DNA of 64,000 bases. It comes from CAWCJL01 sp963795775. GTDB lineage: Bacteria; Acidobacteriota; Terriglobia; Terriglobales; Acidobacteriaceae. The notes beneath the pieces are model-generated. The model saw only the letters and a list, made by a program, of their open reading frames with translations. It did not search any database and was not told the DNA's origin. Positions 8,966 through 17,925 of this stretch are shown here, one piece after another; position 1 is the first letter of the stretch; the number at the start of each line of letters is the position of its first letter. Both the position numbers and the translations under genes were made by a program. The DNA lies in the NCBI GenBank assembly GCA_963795775.1, contig CAWCJL010000008.1, forward strand, positions 310,001 to 374,000, written 5' to 3'.

Positions 8966-10522
8966 ATGCGTGTGCACCTTGTGAACCCAAGTGATACTGC
9001 TTTCGGTATCGGCGTCATTACGCCCCGATGGTTATACGTTTTGGCCGCTGCAACGCCGGCGGAGTACGGCGATCCGGTGATCACGGACGAAACACTGGAA
9101 CAGATCGATCCCGAACAGATTGCACCCGGCGACATCGTGGGCATCGGCATCCATACGGGGAATGCGTTGCGCGGGATGAAGGTCGGGCGCATGGCCCGGG
9201 AGCGCGGCGCGTTCGTGGTCTACGGGGGCATCCACGCAACCTTGTATCCGGAAGAACCGCGCACCATGGGCGGCGGTCATGTCATTGTGCGAGGCGATGG
9301 AGACGTAGTCTGGGGACAGGTGATCGCGGACTTGGTCAAAGGGACGGCGCAGCTCACCTATGAAGGAGGCCGGATTCCGGGCGATGCCTTCATCAAGGCC
9401 CGCTGGGACCTTGCGCCCAAGAACAAGTACATGTGGGCTTCCGTGCAGACCGTGCGTGGCTGCCCGAAGCACTGTTCCTTCTGCTCGGTGTGGCGTACCG
9501 ATGGGCAGAAGCCGCGACCGCGCGTGTCCAGCGCCATCATGGAAGAGATCGTGCAATTGCGGCGGCTCGGTTTCCGCTTTATCGCGTTGGCGGATGACAA
9601 CTTCTACCCGGTGAGTCTGCAGGACATTGCGCTAGCGAAGAAGCAGGGCAACCTGGCTCGCGTGGCGGAACTTGAATCCATCCGCGCAGAACGCTTTGAG
9701 CTGATGCGCAACCTGGCGCTTTTGCCCAAGGACACCGTGTTCTTCACCCAGATCACCATGGAAGCGGGCGAGGATATCGCGTTTCTGGAGGCGATGCAGA
9801 AGGCCCATATCCAGGGCGCATTGGTGGGCATCGAGTCGGCCACGGAGGAAGGGTTGAAGGCGGTGTTCAAGAGCTTCAATCTGGCTGGGGACGGACTCGC
9901 TGTGCGGCTGCGCACCTTCCGCGAGCACAACATTCACGTGCTGGGCTCCTTTATCTTCGGCCTGCCCACGGATCGCCAGGACACGTTCAAGGCGACAGCG
10001 GAGCTGGCCAAGCGGGCCGACCTGACCTTTGCGCAATTCGTGATGCTCACGCCTTTCCCGGGGACAGTGGATTTCGAGAAGTGGGAGAAGAGCTTTGGCC
10101 CGGAGCCACCCAGGGCCGAAGGGGTGCCGATCACGCGTTACTGGCTGATTCCTCCAGAGGTGCGGCCCAAGATGTTTCTGCCCCACCCCAGCATGTCCAG
10201 CGAGGAATTGCGAGCGCGCACACAGGGTGTGTGGGACGACTTCTACAGCCTGCGTGAGGTGTGGAAGCGCTCGCGCTGCGCGCCCAAGCTGCGAGGACGG
10301 CTCGCGTTCATTTTTGTTTCCAAGCTTTACCGGCAGATGTACGCGAACACCGGTATTTCCACCGACAGTGCGCGTCGGCAGAAGGCAACACGCATGGCCC
10401 GCTGGCTGGCTGTTCCCACGCGGAAGCTGTTTGCCGGCAGACCGATGCCGGACCTGCAGGTCCCAAATGCCCATGCCGATGCCCATGCAGACCTGGTGAA
10501 CCTGCCGGGGGCCGTTGCTTAG
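8966..10522 (+). CDS. B12-binding-domain radical SAM protein
   Basis: Residues 1-135 resemble a cobalamin-binding Rossmann domain (MRVHLVNPSD...GIGIHTGNALRG...GGIHATLYPEE). Residues 155-400 form a radical SAM core with the [4Fe-4S] ligands Cys166, Cys170 and Cys173 in CPKHCSFC. The domain order matches the class B methyltransferase / HpnJ-HpnR / BchE-like family, which modifies lipids, hopanoids or secondary metabolites. At 518 residues it is full length. No hopanoid, bacteriochlorin or peptide genes are adjacent, so the substrate cannot be inferred. GAAGGAGAACAA precedes the ATG. A dyad at 8913-8927 may regulate it. Its stop overlaps the end of the convergent nagA by 4 bases. Confidence 0.85.
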   Translation: MRVHLVNPSDTAFGIGVITPRWLYVLAAATPAEYGDPVITDETLEQIDPEQIAPGDIVGIGIHTGNALRGMKVGRMARERGAFVVYGGIHATLYPEEPRTMGGGHVIVRGDGDVVWGQVIADLVKGTAQLTYEGGRIPGDAFIKARWDLAPKNKYMWASVQTVRGCPKHCSFCSVWRTDGQKPRPRVSSAIMEEIVQLRRLGFRFIALADDNFYPVSLQDIALAKKQGNLARVAELESIRAERFELMRNLALLPKDTVFFTQITMEAGEDIAFLEAMQKAHIQGALVGIESATEEGLKAVFKSFNLAGDGLAVRLRTFREHNIHVLGSFIFGLPTDRQDTFKATAELAKRADLTFAQFVMLTPFPGTVDFEKWEKSFGPEPPRAEGVPITRYWLIPPEVRPKMFLPHPSMSSEELRARTQGVWDDFYSLREVWKRSRCAPKLRGRLAFIFVSKLYRQMYANTGISTDSARRQKATRMARWLAVPTRKLFAGRPMPDLQVPNAHADAHADLVNLPGAVA

Positions 10523-11679
10523 AAGCGGCCACCCAGCATGGTGGCCTGCACCTCTCCCTGCGGGTTAAGGATGGTGAGATCCGCCCGGCGTCCCGGGGCC
10601 AGCGCACCATAACTCTGCGCCTCACCCAGCAGCGACGCCGGGTTTGCCGTCACCAGCCGGACCGCATTCGGCAGCGCGGCTCCCGTGTATGCAGCGAAGT
10701 TGCGTACCGCGCGGTCCAGCGTGAGCACGCTGCCCGCGAGCACCCCGTTGTGCATACAGTGACCAGCGCGCACTTCCACCTCCAGGTCACCAAGCATGTA
10801 GTGGCCTTCCGGCATACCAGCCGCGCTGAGGCCGTCCGTTACAAGGATGGCGTGGTCTGGCCTTTTCGCCTTCGCGAACAGCCGGACCATGACCGGGTCG
10901 ACGTGGATACCGTCGCAGATCAGCTCAGCGAAAAGACGATCGTCATCGAGCACGACGGCAGCAATGCCCGGGTCGCGACGATCGAGCGGACGCATGGCGT
11001 TGAACGTGTGCGTCGCGGAGCGTGCTCCAGCGGCGATGCCGGCAAGTGCTTCCGCAGCGGTCGCGTTGCTGTGGCCCAGACTGACCCGTACGCCGAGTCG
11101 CGCAGCGTACTCGATCATCTCCAGCGCACCAGGAACTTCCGGAGCTACCGTGACGAGCCGGATGGTGCCGCGCGCCGCCTGCCAGAAGCGTTCAAAGAGC
11201 GCGACCGAGGGCGGTTGCAGCAGCTCGGCGGGATGCACGCCACGTTTTGCATGGGACAGGAAGGGACCTTCGAGGTGAATCCCAAGCGGAGTGGCCACGC
11301 CGGGTGCGCTCCCGCGTTCGATGACAGCCGCGAGCCCGTCCAGCGCGCGCAGAGTGTACTCGACGGGAGCGGTAATGGTCGTAGCAAGATATGCGCCCAC
11401 CCCACGCGAAGCGAAAAACCGGCCAACCGCTCCGAGAGCTTCCGGCGTGGCCTCCATCACATCGCGTCCAACGCCCCCATGCACGTGTATATCCAGGAAG
11501 GCCGGGGCAATCGTCGCATCCGGGAAGTCGAAGAGTTCTGCGTGTTCAGGCAAGTCGCCATTGGATTGAGATCCCATTGCGACGATGTGATCCTCCTCAA
11601 TGAGGATCCACGCATGCTCCAGCACCTGCCCTGTTGCCACAAGTTGACGCGCGGTAAGCAGCTTACTCATAGCAAGCAT
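10519..11679 (-). CDS. nagA: N-acetylglucosamine-6-phosphate deacetylase
   Basis: The 386-residue amidohydrolase would convert GlcNAc-6-P to GlcN-6-P plus acetate in the cytosol, for amino-sugar catabolism and cell-wall recycling. Metal and substrate motifs are present in order: HVHGG, IHLEGPFL, SLGHSNA, THTFNAM and VTDGLSAAGMPEG. The N-terminus has two possible ATGs (11679 and 11670); an AGGA placed 9 bases ahead favours the second and an earlier GAGAGG the first. nagB is not next to it. It is divergent from hmgA by about 70 bp, so the two may share a control region. Confidence 0.93.
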   Translation of the reverse strand: MLAMSKLLTARQLVATGQVLEHAWILIEEDHIVAMGSQSNGDLPEHAELFDFPDATIAPAFLDIHVHGGVGRDVMEATPEALGAVGRFFASRGVGAYLATTITAPVEYTLRALDGLAAVIERGSAPGVATPLGIHLEGPFLSHAKRGVHPAELLQPPSVALFERFWQAARGTIRLVTVAPEVPGALEMIEYAARLGVRVSLGHSNATAAEALAGIAAGARSATHTFNAMRPLDRRDPGIAAVVLDDDRLFAELICDGIHVDPVMVRLFAKAKRPDHAILVTDGLSAAGMPEGHYMLGDLEVEVRAGHCMHNGVLAGSVLTLDRAVRNFAAYTGAALPNAVRLVTANPASLLGEAQSYGALAPGRRADLTILNPQGEVQATMLGGRF

Positions 11680-11748
11680 TCCTATTCATCCTCTCCGTCG
11701 GACATTCCCCGTCCCTTTCGTGTATAAGAGCATGTTCTGGAGAGTGCA

Positions 11749-13065
11749 ATGGCGGAACTACGATACCAGTCCGGATTTCTCAACGAGTTTGCCACGGAAG
11801 CCGAGCCGGGCGCCTTGCCCCAGGGCCAGAACGCACCGCAGAAGCATCCGCTTGGCTTGTATGCAGAGCAGTTCAGCGGGACGCCGTTCACCATGCCGCG
11901 GCGGGAGAACCGTCGAAGCTGGCTGTACCGCATCCGGCCTTCGACAGTGCACAAACCGTACACGGAGATCCCCAGCCGGCTGCTGCGCAGTTGGCCATGC
12001 GCCGACGCGGAGCTGACGCCCAACCAGTTGCGCTGGAACCCGCAGCCTATCCCCACCGAGCCGACGGACTTCGTGAACGGCCTGATCACACTCGGCGGCA
12101 ACGGCAACGCGAGCATGCAAAGTGGAGCGGCAATCCACATCTACGCCGCGAATGCGTCCATGCGCGAACGCGTTTTCTGGAATGCCGACGGCGAGATGCT
12201 GGTAGTGCCCCAGCTAGGCAAGCTCGCGCTGTTTACGGAGCAGGGGAAGATCGAGGTTGCGCCCGGGGAGATTTGCGTGCTGCCCCGTGGGCTGAAGTTT
12301 CGCGTGGAACTGCTGGACAAGGAAGCTCGGGGTTATGTTTGCGAAAATTATGGACAGCAGTTTCGCCTGCCGGACCTGGGGCCAATCGGCGCGAACGGAC
12401 TGGCGAATCCGCGGGATTTTCTTACTCCGACCGCTGCGTATGAAGATGTGCAGGGAAATGTCCAGGTAGTGGCCAAGTATGGCGGGCGGCTGTGGGCGTC
12501 CGAGATGAACCACTCGCCGCTGAACGTGGTGGGCTGGCATGGGAACTATGCGCCCTACAAGTACGACCTCGCCAACTTCAACTGCATCAATACGGTTAGC
12601 TTCGACCATCCGGACCCGTCGATCTACACGGTGCTGACCGCGCCTTCGGAGATTCACGGCACGGCGAACATCGATTTCGTGATCTTTCCGCCGCGCTGGA
12701 TGGTGGCGGAGCACACCTTCCGTCCTCCGTGGTTTCACCGCAACGTGATGAACGAGTTCATGGGGCTCATCGTCGGGCAATACGACGCCAAGGCGGAGGG
12801 CTTTGTCCCCGGGGGCGCGAGCCTGCATAACTGCATGAGCGGTCATGGCCCGGATGCTGAAACATATGAGCGCGCGAGTAGCGCCGAGTTGAAGCCGCAA
12901 TACCTGGCCAACACGCTGGCCTTCATGTTTGAGACGCGCTTCGCCGTGCAGACCACGCGGTACGCGCTCGAAAGCGACACGCTGCAGCGCGGCTACTTTG
13001 AATGCTGGCAGGGCCTGGAGAAGCGGTTTACACCGCCGGCCCAGAGAGGCGGTCAGACGAAGTGA
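11749..13065 (+). CDS. hmgA: homogentisate 1,2-dioxygenase
   Basis: This is the ring-cleaving Fe(II) dioxygenase of tyrosine/phenylalanine catabolism, converting homogentisate to 4-maleylacetoacetate. Its 438 residues match the family length. The iron-binding region HTFRPPWFHRNVMNEFMG and the conserved LHNCMSGHGPD are intact, as is the N-terminal YQSGFLNEFATEA. It is the first gene of a tightly overlapping operon: the stop TGA overlaps the GTG start of the next gene (GTGA), which in turn overlaps fahA. The order makes it the entry enzyme of the local pathway. Confidence 0.96.
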   Translation: MAELRYQSGFLNEFATEAEPGALPQGQNAPQKHPLGLYAEQFSGTPFTMPRRENRRSWLYRIRPSTVHKPYTEIPSRLLRSWPCADAELTPNQLRWNPQPIPTEPTDFVNGLITLGGNGNASMQSGAAIHIYAANASMRERVFWNADGEMLVVPQLGKLALFTEQGKIEVAPGEICVLPRGLKFRVELLDKEARGYVCENYGQQFRLPDLGPIGANGLANPRDFLTPTAAYEDVQGNVQVVAKYGGRLWASEMNHSPLNVVGWHGNYAPYKYDLANFNCINTVSFDHPDPSIYTVLTAPSEIHGTANIDFVIFPPRWMVAEHTFRPPWFHRNVMNEFMGLIVGQYDAKAEGFVPGGASLHNCMSGHGPDAETYERASSAELKPQYLANTLAFMFETRFAVQTTRYALESDTLQRGYFECWQGLEKRFTPPAQRGGQTK

Positions 13066-13928
13066 ATTCCCTGCGCGCGCTGCTGGCCGGATTGATCGAC
13101 TATGCCGGCCTGTTCCCCCCTGCCTCGCTCAGCATGGAAGAGGCCGTACGTAACTACGACAGCTACCTGCATGGGGAACACGCCTGGATGCTGGGCCGCT
13201 TCATCCTGCCCAGTGGCAGGCTCGCCGAGTTTGCAGCCGTCCACGCGCAAGTGGCCCGTGGCACGCGGTGGCGTCTGGGAGTAGTGGCCGAGACCGGCGA
13301 TGCGGCGGCCATCCGCGAGTTCAAAGAGCAGAACGCGGGTAGTGGCCCACAACTCGACGAAGCGGAACTGAAGGCGGAGAACGATGCGGAGATCCAGGGG
13401 GCGAGGCGGACCTTCGGCCCGAGCCTGGCGCTGTTCTTCGAAGCGCCCCTACGCTCCATGCCGGATATGCTGCCGGCCATGGCGGAAGCGGAGTCCTACG
13501 CCAAGGTCCGTACCGGCGGCACCACTGCGGAGGCCATTCCAAATACATCCGATCTGTTCAACTTTCTCCAAAGCACGATCGGGACTCGTGTGCCCTTCAA
13601 GGCGACGGCGGGCCTGCACCATCCGTTGCGCTCCGAGCAGCCGCTCACTTATGGGGCGCATGCACCACGCGCCGTGATGCACGGCTTTGTTAACCTATTC
13701 GTCGCCGCCGTAGTGCTTTATAATCGGGTCAACGACGACGACGCGCTTTCTATCCTGAACGAGACGGACCCGGCGACCTTCACTTTTGATGATGACGAGC
13801 TGCGCTGGCGTGACCGGGTGACGCTGGCGGCCGAGCGTATTGCAGAAGCACGCCGCCTTGCGCTCAGCTTTGGCTCCTGCTCCTTCGACGAACCCGTGGC
13901 AGACCTGCGGAAGCTCAGATGGCTGTGA
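13062..13928 (+). CDS. conserved protein of unknown function between hmgA and fahA
   Basis: The GTG at 13062 is taken as start because it overlaps the hmgA stop and is preceded by GAGAGGCGG; this gives 288 residues. No signal peptide or membrane helix is seen. Recognisable blocks are LIDYAGLFPPA near the N-terminus, YAKVRTGG in the middle, then PFKATAGLHHPLR and MHGFVNLFVAA. These alternating strand-helix blocks with a His-His pair look like a TIM-barrel-type enzyme, but I do not recognise the family's function. It overlaps fahA by 10 bases, so it is co-translated with both neighbours. The operon lacks a GST-zeta maleylacetoacetate isomerase, the missing step between HmgA and FahA. A role in that step is inference from position only. 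Confidence 0.85.
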   Translation: MNSLRALLAGLIDYAGLFPPASLSMEEAVRNYDSYLHGEHAWMLGRFILPSGRLAEFAAVHAQVARGTRWRLGVVAETGDAAAIREFKEQNAGSGPQLDEAELKAENDAEIQGARRTFGPSLALFFEAPLRSMPDMLPAMAEAESYAKVRTGGTTAEAIPNTSDLFNFLQSTIGTRVPFKATAGLHHPLRSEQPLTYGAHAPRAVMHGFVNLFVAAVVLYNRVNDDDALSILNETDPATFTFDDDELRWRDRVTLAAERIAEARRLALSFGSCSFDEPVADLRKLRWL

Positions 13929-15224
13929 ACACCTGGGATCCAGCACTGCGAAGCTGGCTGCCTTCGGCCAACCACCCCGGTACGGATTTCCCCGTACAGA
14001 ACCTGCCGTTCGGCGTCTTCCTGCGGAGTGGTGCAGACACACCTTCCATCGGAGTTGCCATCGGCGATGCCATCCTGGACCTTCGCCGCGCGGCGCAGGC
14101 TGGCCTGTTGAGCGCGCTCCACACCGAGGTGGTGGAAGCCTGCCAGAAGACCGCTCTCAACATGCTGATGTCGCTGGGATCGCAGGCCAGCACCTCGCTG
14201 CGCGCACAGTTGAGCCGGCTGCTGAGCGAAGAGCAGCACCGCGCGGCGGCGGAGCCGTGCCTGCTTCCACAGTCCGAAGCGACCATGCTGTTGCCTGCAT
14301 CGATCGGCGACTACACAGACTTTTACGCGTCGATCTACCACGCCACCAATGTGGGCCGGCTTTTTCGCCCCGATACGCCGCTTCTGCCGAACTACAAGTA
14401 CGTTCCCATTGGCTATCACGGGCGTTCTTCTTCGATTGTGATCAGTGGGCATGAGATCGTGCGGCCCAAGGGCCAGCGTGCGGGAGCAGCCGGTGAAGCG
14501 CCGCGCTACGAACCCAGCCGGCTGCTGGATTACGAGCTGGAAGTCGGCGTCTTCGTGAGCCGGGGCAATGCCACTGGGCACGCCTGTTCCGGTGACGGAA
14601 GCCGATGCGCACATCTTCGGAATGTGTCTGGTGAATGACTGGTCCGCGCGGGACGTGCAATCGTGGGAATACCAGCCGCTGGGTCCCTTCCTGGCGAAGA
14701 ACTTCGCTACGACGATCTCGCCCTGGGTCGTTTCCCTGGATGCACTCGCTCCCTTTCGCGTTCCCGCATTTGCGCGGGCAGAGGGAGATCCCGCGCCGCT
14801 GCCGTACCTCTATGCTCCGGAAGACCAGCAGCAGGGCGGGTTCGACATCACGTTGGAAGTGCTGCTGCTGACCGAACGCATGCGCACCGACCGGCAGCAG
14901 CCCGCGTTGCTGAGCCGCGGGAACTTCCGCGATCTTTACTGGACCGTGGCGCAACTGGTTGCCCACCACACCAGCAGCGGGTGCAACCTGCGCGCTGGCG
15001 ACCTGCTGGCCAGCGGCACCGTTTCCGGCGCCGATGCGGACACGCGCGGCTGCCTGCTGGAGCGGACCGAGCGGGGGCAGAGACCTTTCACGTTACCTAA
15101 TGGCGAGTCCCGCACCTTTCTCGACGATGGCGACGAGGTCATCCTGCGCGGATACTGCGAGCGCGAAGGCGCAGTTCGTATCGGCTTCGGCGAGTGCCGC
15201 GGCCGCATTCTGCCCTCCTTCTAG
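13919..15224 (+). CDS. fahA: fumarylacetoacetase, with one frameshift
   Basis: This enzyme performs the last step of homogentisate breakdown, fumarylacetoacetate to fumarate plus acetoacetate. From ATG 13919 the first frame gives the N-terminal SH3-like part and the metal-binding DYTDFYAS and LDYELEVGVFV. Near 14567-14572 the frame is lost, inside a GNxLG-type segment. The protein then continues one base out of phase with PLGTPVPVTEADAHIF, NDWSARDVQSWEYQPLG and KNF, ending GRILPSF at 15224. Both parts together give a normal length of about 434 residues. A single extra base explains it. Because every catalytic element survives, a sequencing or assembly error is at least as likely as a real mutation. 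Confidence 0.85.
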
Positions 15225-15273
15225 CACCAGAATGGCACGGGGCCACATGGGCAGATAAACTTCGTCGCTGCGC

Positions 15274-15624
15274 TTATAACCTCTGCCCCATTGACCGGAA
15301 GCTCAGCCACAGGGCGATGGCCCCGAGCTCCACCAAAAGAACACATTGCGCTGCTATCCAGGCCACCGATCCCGGCGTGACGGAGGCGGCCGAAGCCACC
15401 AGGACGATGCAGAGCACCAGTGCGCAAAGCAGCATGATGTTGCGGCCATAGTGCGTTTGCCGTAGATAGAGCGACGGATGCAGCGGCTGAGGCGTCCGAG
15501 GCAGGCGTCTCATCACCTGCGCGACAAAGTCGTCCGGTGGAAGTACCTGGGGAGCAGCTTCCAGCGCACGCGTAATACGCCGTTCGGTGTCAAAGTCCGC
15601 TGCCATGGGTTCCTCGTCCATCAT
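15274..15624 (-). CDS. small two-helix membrane protein paired with an ECF sigma factor (possible regulator)
   Basis: The 116-residue product has a soluble N-terminus (about 55 residues, containing DDFVAQVMRRLP) and two hydrophobic helices near residues 63-82 and 88-108. Its ATG overlaps the sigma-factor stop (ATGA), which indicates translational coupling. Genes placed like this are often anti-sigma factors, but no zinc-binding HxxxCxxC motif is present. The assignment therefore rests on position and topology alone. Confidence 0.75.
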   Translation of the reverse strand: MMDEEPMAADFDTERRITRALEAAPQVLPPDDFVAQVMRRLPRTPQPLHPSLYLRQTHYGRNIMLLCALVLCIVLVASAASVTPGSVAWIAAQCVLLVELGAIALWLSFRSMGQRL

Positions 15625-16199
15625 CGTCCCGCCTCTTGCGCCCTATATGCTTCGATGCCTGCGCGCAGCTTTTTGCGTGCCCGGTGCAGATGCGTTCGCA
15701 CGGTACCGATGGGTATGCGCAGTGCCTCTGCAATCTGCTCATAGGTACACTCCTCCTGGTGGTAGAGCACCAGAACGCTGCGCTCGATGTCGCTCACCCT
15801 TTGCAGTTGCGCCTCCACCATGGCGGCAAACTCGCGCTCTTGCATCTGCTCTTCCGCATTCCGCGAGGGATGCTGCAGCCGTTCGCTCCACCCTTCTTCC
15901 TCGTCAGAGATGGAGCGCAGGGGCTTGTCCCGCTGGAGGCGTCGCTTTCGCTCGTCTTGTGCCACGTTCACGGTGATGCGATACAGGTACGTGGAAACCA
16001 GCGCCTCCCCGCGAAAGGAAGGCAATGCGCGATAGAGGCGGAGAAATACCTCCTGCGCAAGATCGTCCAGATGCTCGCGGCTCCCCAGGAGCCGCAGCAG
16101 CGTGCGAAAGACCATCGGCCCGTGCTGCTGCACCACCGTCTCGAAGCTGGTATCGCTTTGCAAGAAGAGTAAGACTGAGCACCCGGCCTGAAGTTTCAC
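15621..16199 (-). CDS. ECF-type RNA polymerase sigma factor (RpoE/SigW-like)
   Basis: The protein is about 192 residues, with sigma region 2 (DDLAQEVFLRLYRALPSF, then TYLYRITVNVAQDE) and region 4 (CTYEQIAEALRIPIGTVRTHLHRARKKLR). It would direct polymerase to ECF promoters. The annotated start is GTG 16199; a TTG about 12 codons in is an alternative. The upstream region contains a good ECF-like promoter (GGAACC, 15 bases, CGTTA), suggesting autoregulation. It is co-expressed with the membrane protein whose start overlaps its stop, and is divergent from another membrane protein. Confidence 0.9.
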   Translation of the reverse strand: MKLQAGCSVLLFLQSDTSFETVVQQHGPMVFRTLLRLLGSREHLDDLAQEVFLRLYRALPSFRGEALVSTYLYRITVNVAQDERKRRLQRDKPLRSISDEEEGWSERLQHPSRNAEEQMQEREFAAMVEAQLQRVSDIERSVLVLYHQEECTYEQIAEALRIPIGTVRTHLHRARKKLRAGIEAYRAQEAGR

Positions 16200-16234
16200 T
16201 CAGCATACTGAAACTTTGCCAGACTTCTCCGGTC

Positions 16235-16260
16235 TAACGCGGGCAGAAAAGGACGGTTCC
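16235..16260 (-). promoter_or_regulatory. candidate ECF-sigma promoter, probably autoregulatory
   Basis: On the minus strand GGAACC (16260-16255) is followed after 15 bases by CGTTA (16239-16235). This matches the usual ECF pattern of a GGAAC -35 and a CGT-type -10. It would start transcription near 16228, about 30 bases before the sigma gene. Confidence 0.45.
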
Positions 16261-16261
16261 C

Positions 16262-16723
16262 ATGCACAATATCTTTAGCAGTCCATTCATCGTACCGGTC
16301 GCGGCGCTCATTATGGTCTTAGGCCTTGGGGTTGCGGGTATCTACAGCGAAGTCGAGCAGAAGAAATTGCGCGCCCAGCAGCGCATGGCTATGCTCGCGC
16401 GCGGCATGTCCGCCGACGAGATCGAAAAGGTCCTCGGCAGTACCGGCAATGACAAGCCTGTGCGCGATCCGCTGCGCAGCCTCGGTAACGCACGCCGCGC
16501 CGCGATCGTGCTGCTTTCAACCGGAATCGGGACCGTACTCTTTGGATTTCTTTTTGCGATGATCGTGCAGATGCGCGCTCTGCTCATCATCGCCGCCGGC
16601 GGCATTATTCCGATCGCCATCGGCCTGGGTTTCCTGATCGATTACCGCATGCAGACGCGCGAACTTGCGCGCTTCGGGCTGGAGGTCGATGCGGAGCCGC
16701 CGGCGGGAAGCCCGGCGCGTTAA
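16262..16723 (+). CDS. hypothetical membrane protein (DUF6249-like)
   Basis: The 153-residue protein has an N-terminal helix (residues about 9-28), a charged cytoplasmic stretch (EVEQKKLRAQQRMAMLARGMSA...), and two further helices around residues 80-125. The sequence resembles small DUF6249-type proteins often found beside ECF sigma factors. It is divergent from the sigma gene, with its ATG adjoining the ECF promoter, so the two may be controlled together. Function unknown. Confidence 0.75.
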   Translation: MHNIFSSPFIVPVAALIMVLGLGVAGIYSEVEQKKLRAQQRMAMLARGMSADEIEKVLGSTGNDKPVRDPLRSLGNARRAAIVLLSTGIGTVLFGFLFAMIVQMRALLIIAAGGIIPIAIGLGFLIDYRMQTRELARFGLEVDAEPPAGSPAR

Positions 16724-16767
16724 CTCAAGTTGTTAGGCGGCCGGTTTCGTGACGCGGACTGGTGTTG

Positions 16768-17424
16768 TTATGCAGCCTGGTGTGGCTGGCCCGCAGCCCG
16801 CTCCAGCAGCTCGCGCACCTCCGCATCGCTCGTCTGCGGAAACTCCCGGTACCACTGGCCGACGGCGAAGAAGTCCCGCGGCATGACCAGGCAGACCAGC
16901 TCGTCGGCTTCCCGCGCCAGCAGTTCGCAGGTGGAGCGCGCTCCCACAGGCACCGCCACAATGATTGCCTTCGGCCCCTGCGCCCGCAGTGCGGCCACCG
17001 CCGTCCGCATGGTCGCTCCCGTGGCCAGACCGTCATCCACCAGGATCACGGTGCGATCGCGCACCTCCGGCCGCTTGCGACCCTCGCCGTACTGCTGTTC
17101 TCGCCGCTCCACTTCCTGAGCTTCCCGCGCCACCACCGCTTCGACCTGTTCTGGCGAAAGATGGAAGCTTTTTACGACGCTCTCGTTCACCATGCGCACG
17201 CCGCCCGAGGCAATCGCTCCCATCGCGAGCTCTTCCTGCCCCGGCGTTCCCAGCTTGCGCACCACAAAAACATCGAGCGGCGCTCCGAGCGCATGCGCCA
17301 CCTCATAACCCACCGGAACGCCCCCACGCGGCAACGCGAGCACGACAACGTCTTGCCGGTTTGCGAATTCCTCGAGCTTAGCCCCCAACGCTCGGCCAGC
17401 TTCGCTACGATCCCGGAACTGCAT
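16768..17424 (-). CDS. phosphoribosyltransferase-family protein
   Basis: The product is about 218 residues with a type I PRTase fold. VVLALPRGGVPVGYEVA is near the N-terminus, and the PRPP-binding loop VILVDDGLATGATM lies around residue 130. It is intact at both conserved acidic residues of the loop. The class, often annotated 'phosphoribosyltransferase' next to dienelactone-hydrolase domains, has no proven substrate. The ATG at 17424 is preferred over the GTG one codon earlier. It appears monocistronic. Confidence 0.88.
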   Translation of the reverse strand: MQFRDRSEAGRALGAKLEEFANRQDVVVLALPRGGVPVGYEVAHALGAPLDVFVVRKLGTPGQEELAMGAIASGGVRMVNESVVKSFHLSPEQVEAVVAREAQEVERREQQYGEGRKRPEVRDRTVILVDDGLATGATMRTAVAALRAQGPKAIIVAVPVGARSTCELLAREADELVCLVMPRDFFAVGQWYREFPQTSDAEVRELLERAAGQPHQAA

Positions 17425-17620
17425 CACGCACCTCTAGAGCTCATTCCTTTGCTCGCCCACTATACTGATCAGGCCGGGAGCGGAGTCTAGCTCATGAACA
17501 CTCAATTTACAAGTAGTTAGGGCGCCTCGTGGGGCTATCGCAACTGGGGGCGCGTTTTGAGAAGCATGGTTCCGAATCTCAAGCAGCCATGGTCATTGCA
17601 TCATCCTGAAAGGAGCTTGT

Positions 17621-17839
17621 ATGGGCGATCTCACTGAAGGTTCATCTGCGGCAGCGTTAGCACATCCAGAAGAGATCAGAGCGAGTTGCGAATGGCGAAT
17701 CGGAGACAAGATAGTTCTTCAAAGTAAGATTCGCACCACGCCGGCCGGACTGGTCTGCGCCGGAATAGCACTTGCCTCAATCGTGCTTGCGTTCGCAGCA
17801 TTCGCAAAGGCGCTTGTACGCGGGAAGTGTGATTCTTGA
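17621..17839 (+). CDS. small hypothetical protein with one C-terminal membrane helix
   Basis: The ORF encodes 72 residues. AAAGGAGC lies about 6 bases upstream of the ATG, a good ribosome-binding site. Residues about 43-65 are hydrophobic (GLVCAGIALASIVLAFAAFA), giving a tail-anchored topology. No family is recognised, and it stands alone in a gene-poor stretch. Confidence 0.5.
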   Translation: MGDLTEGSSAAALAHPEEIRASCEWRIGDKIVLQSKIRTTPAGLVCAGIALASIVLAFAAFAKALVRGKCDS

Positions 17840-17925
17840 CATCGGAGGCTGAGTAGCCCCAGTCCAGAAGAAGAGCTCAGTTCAGGTGACCTGTGAACTC
17901 GATCTGAACAGTATGGGAGGCTCAC

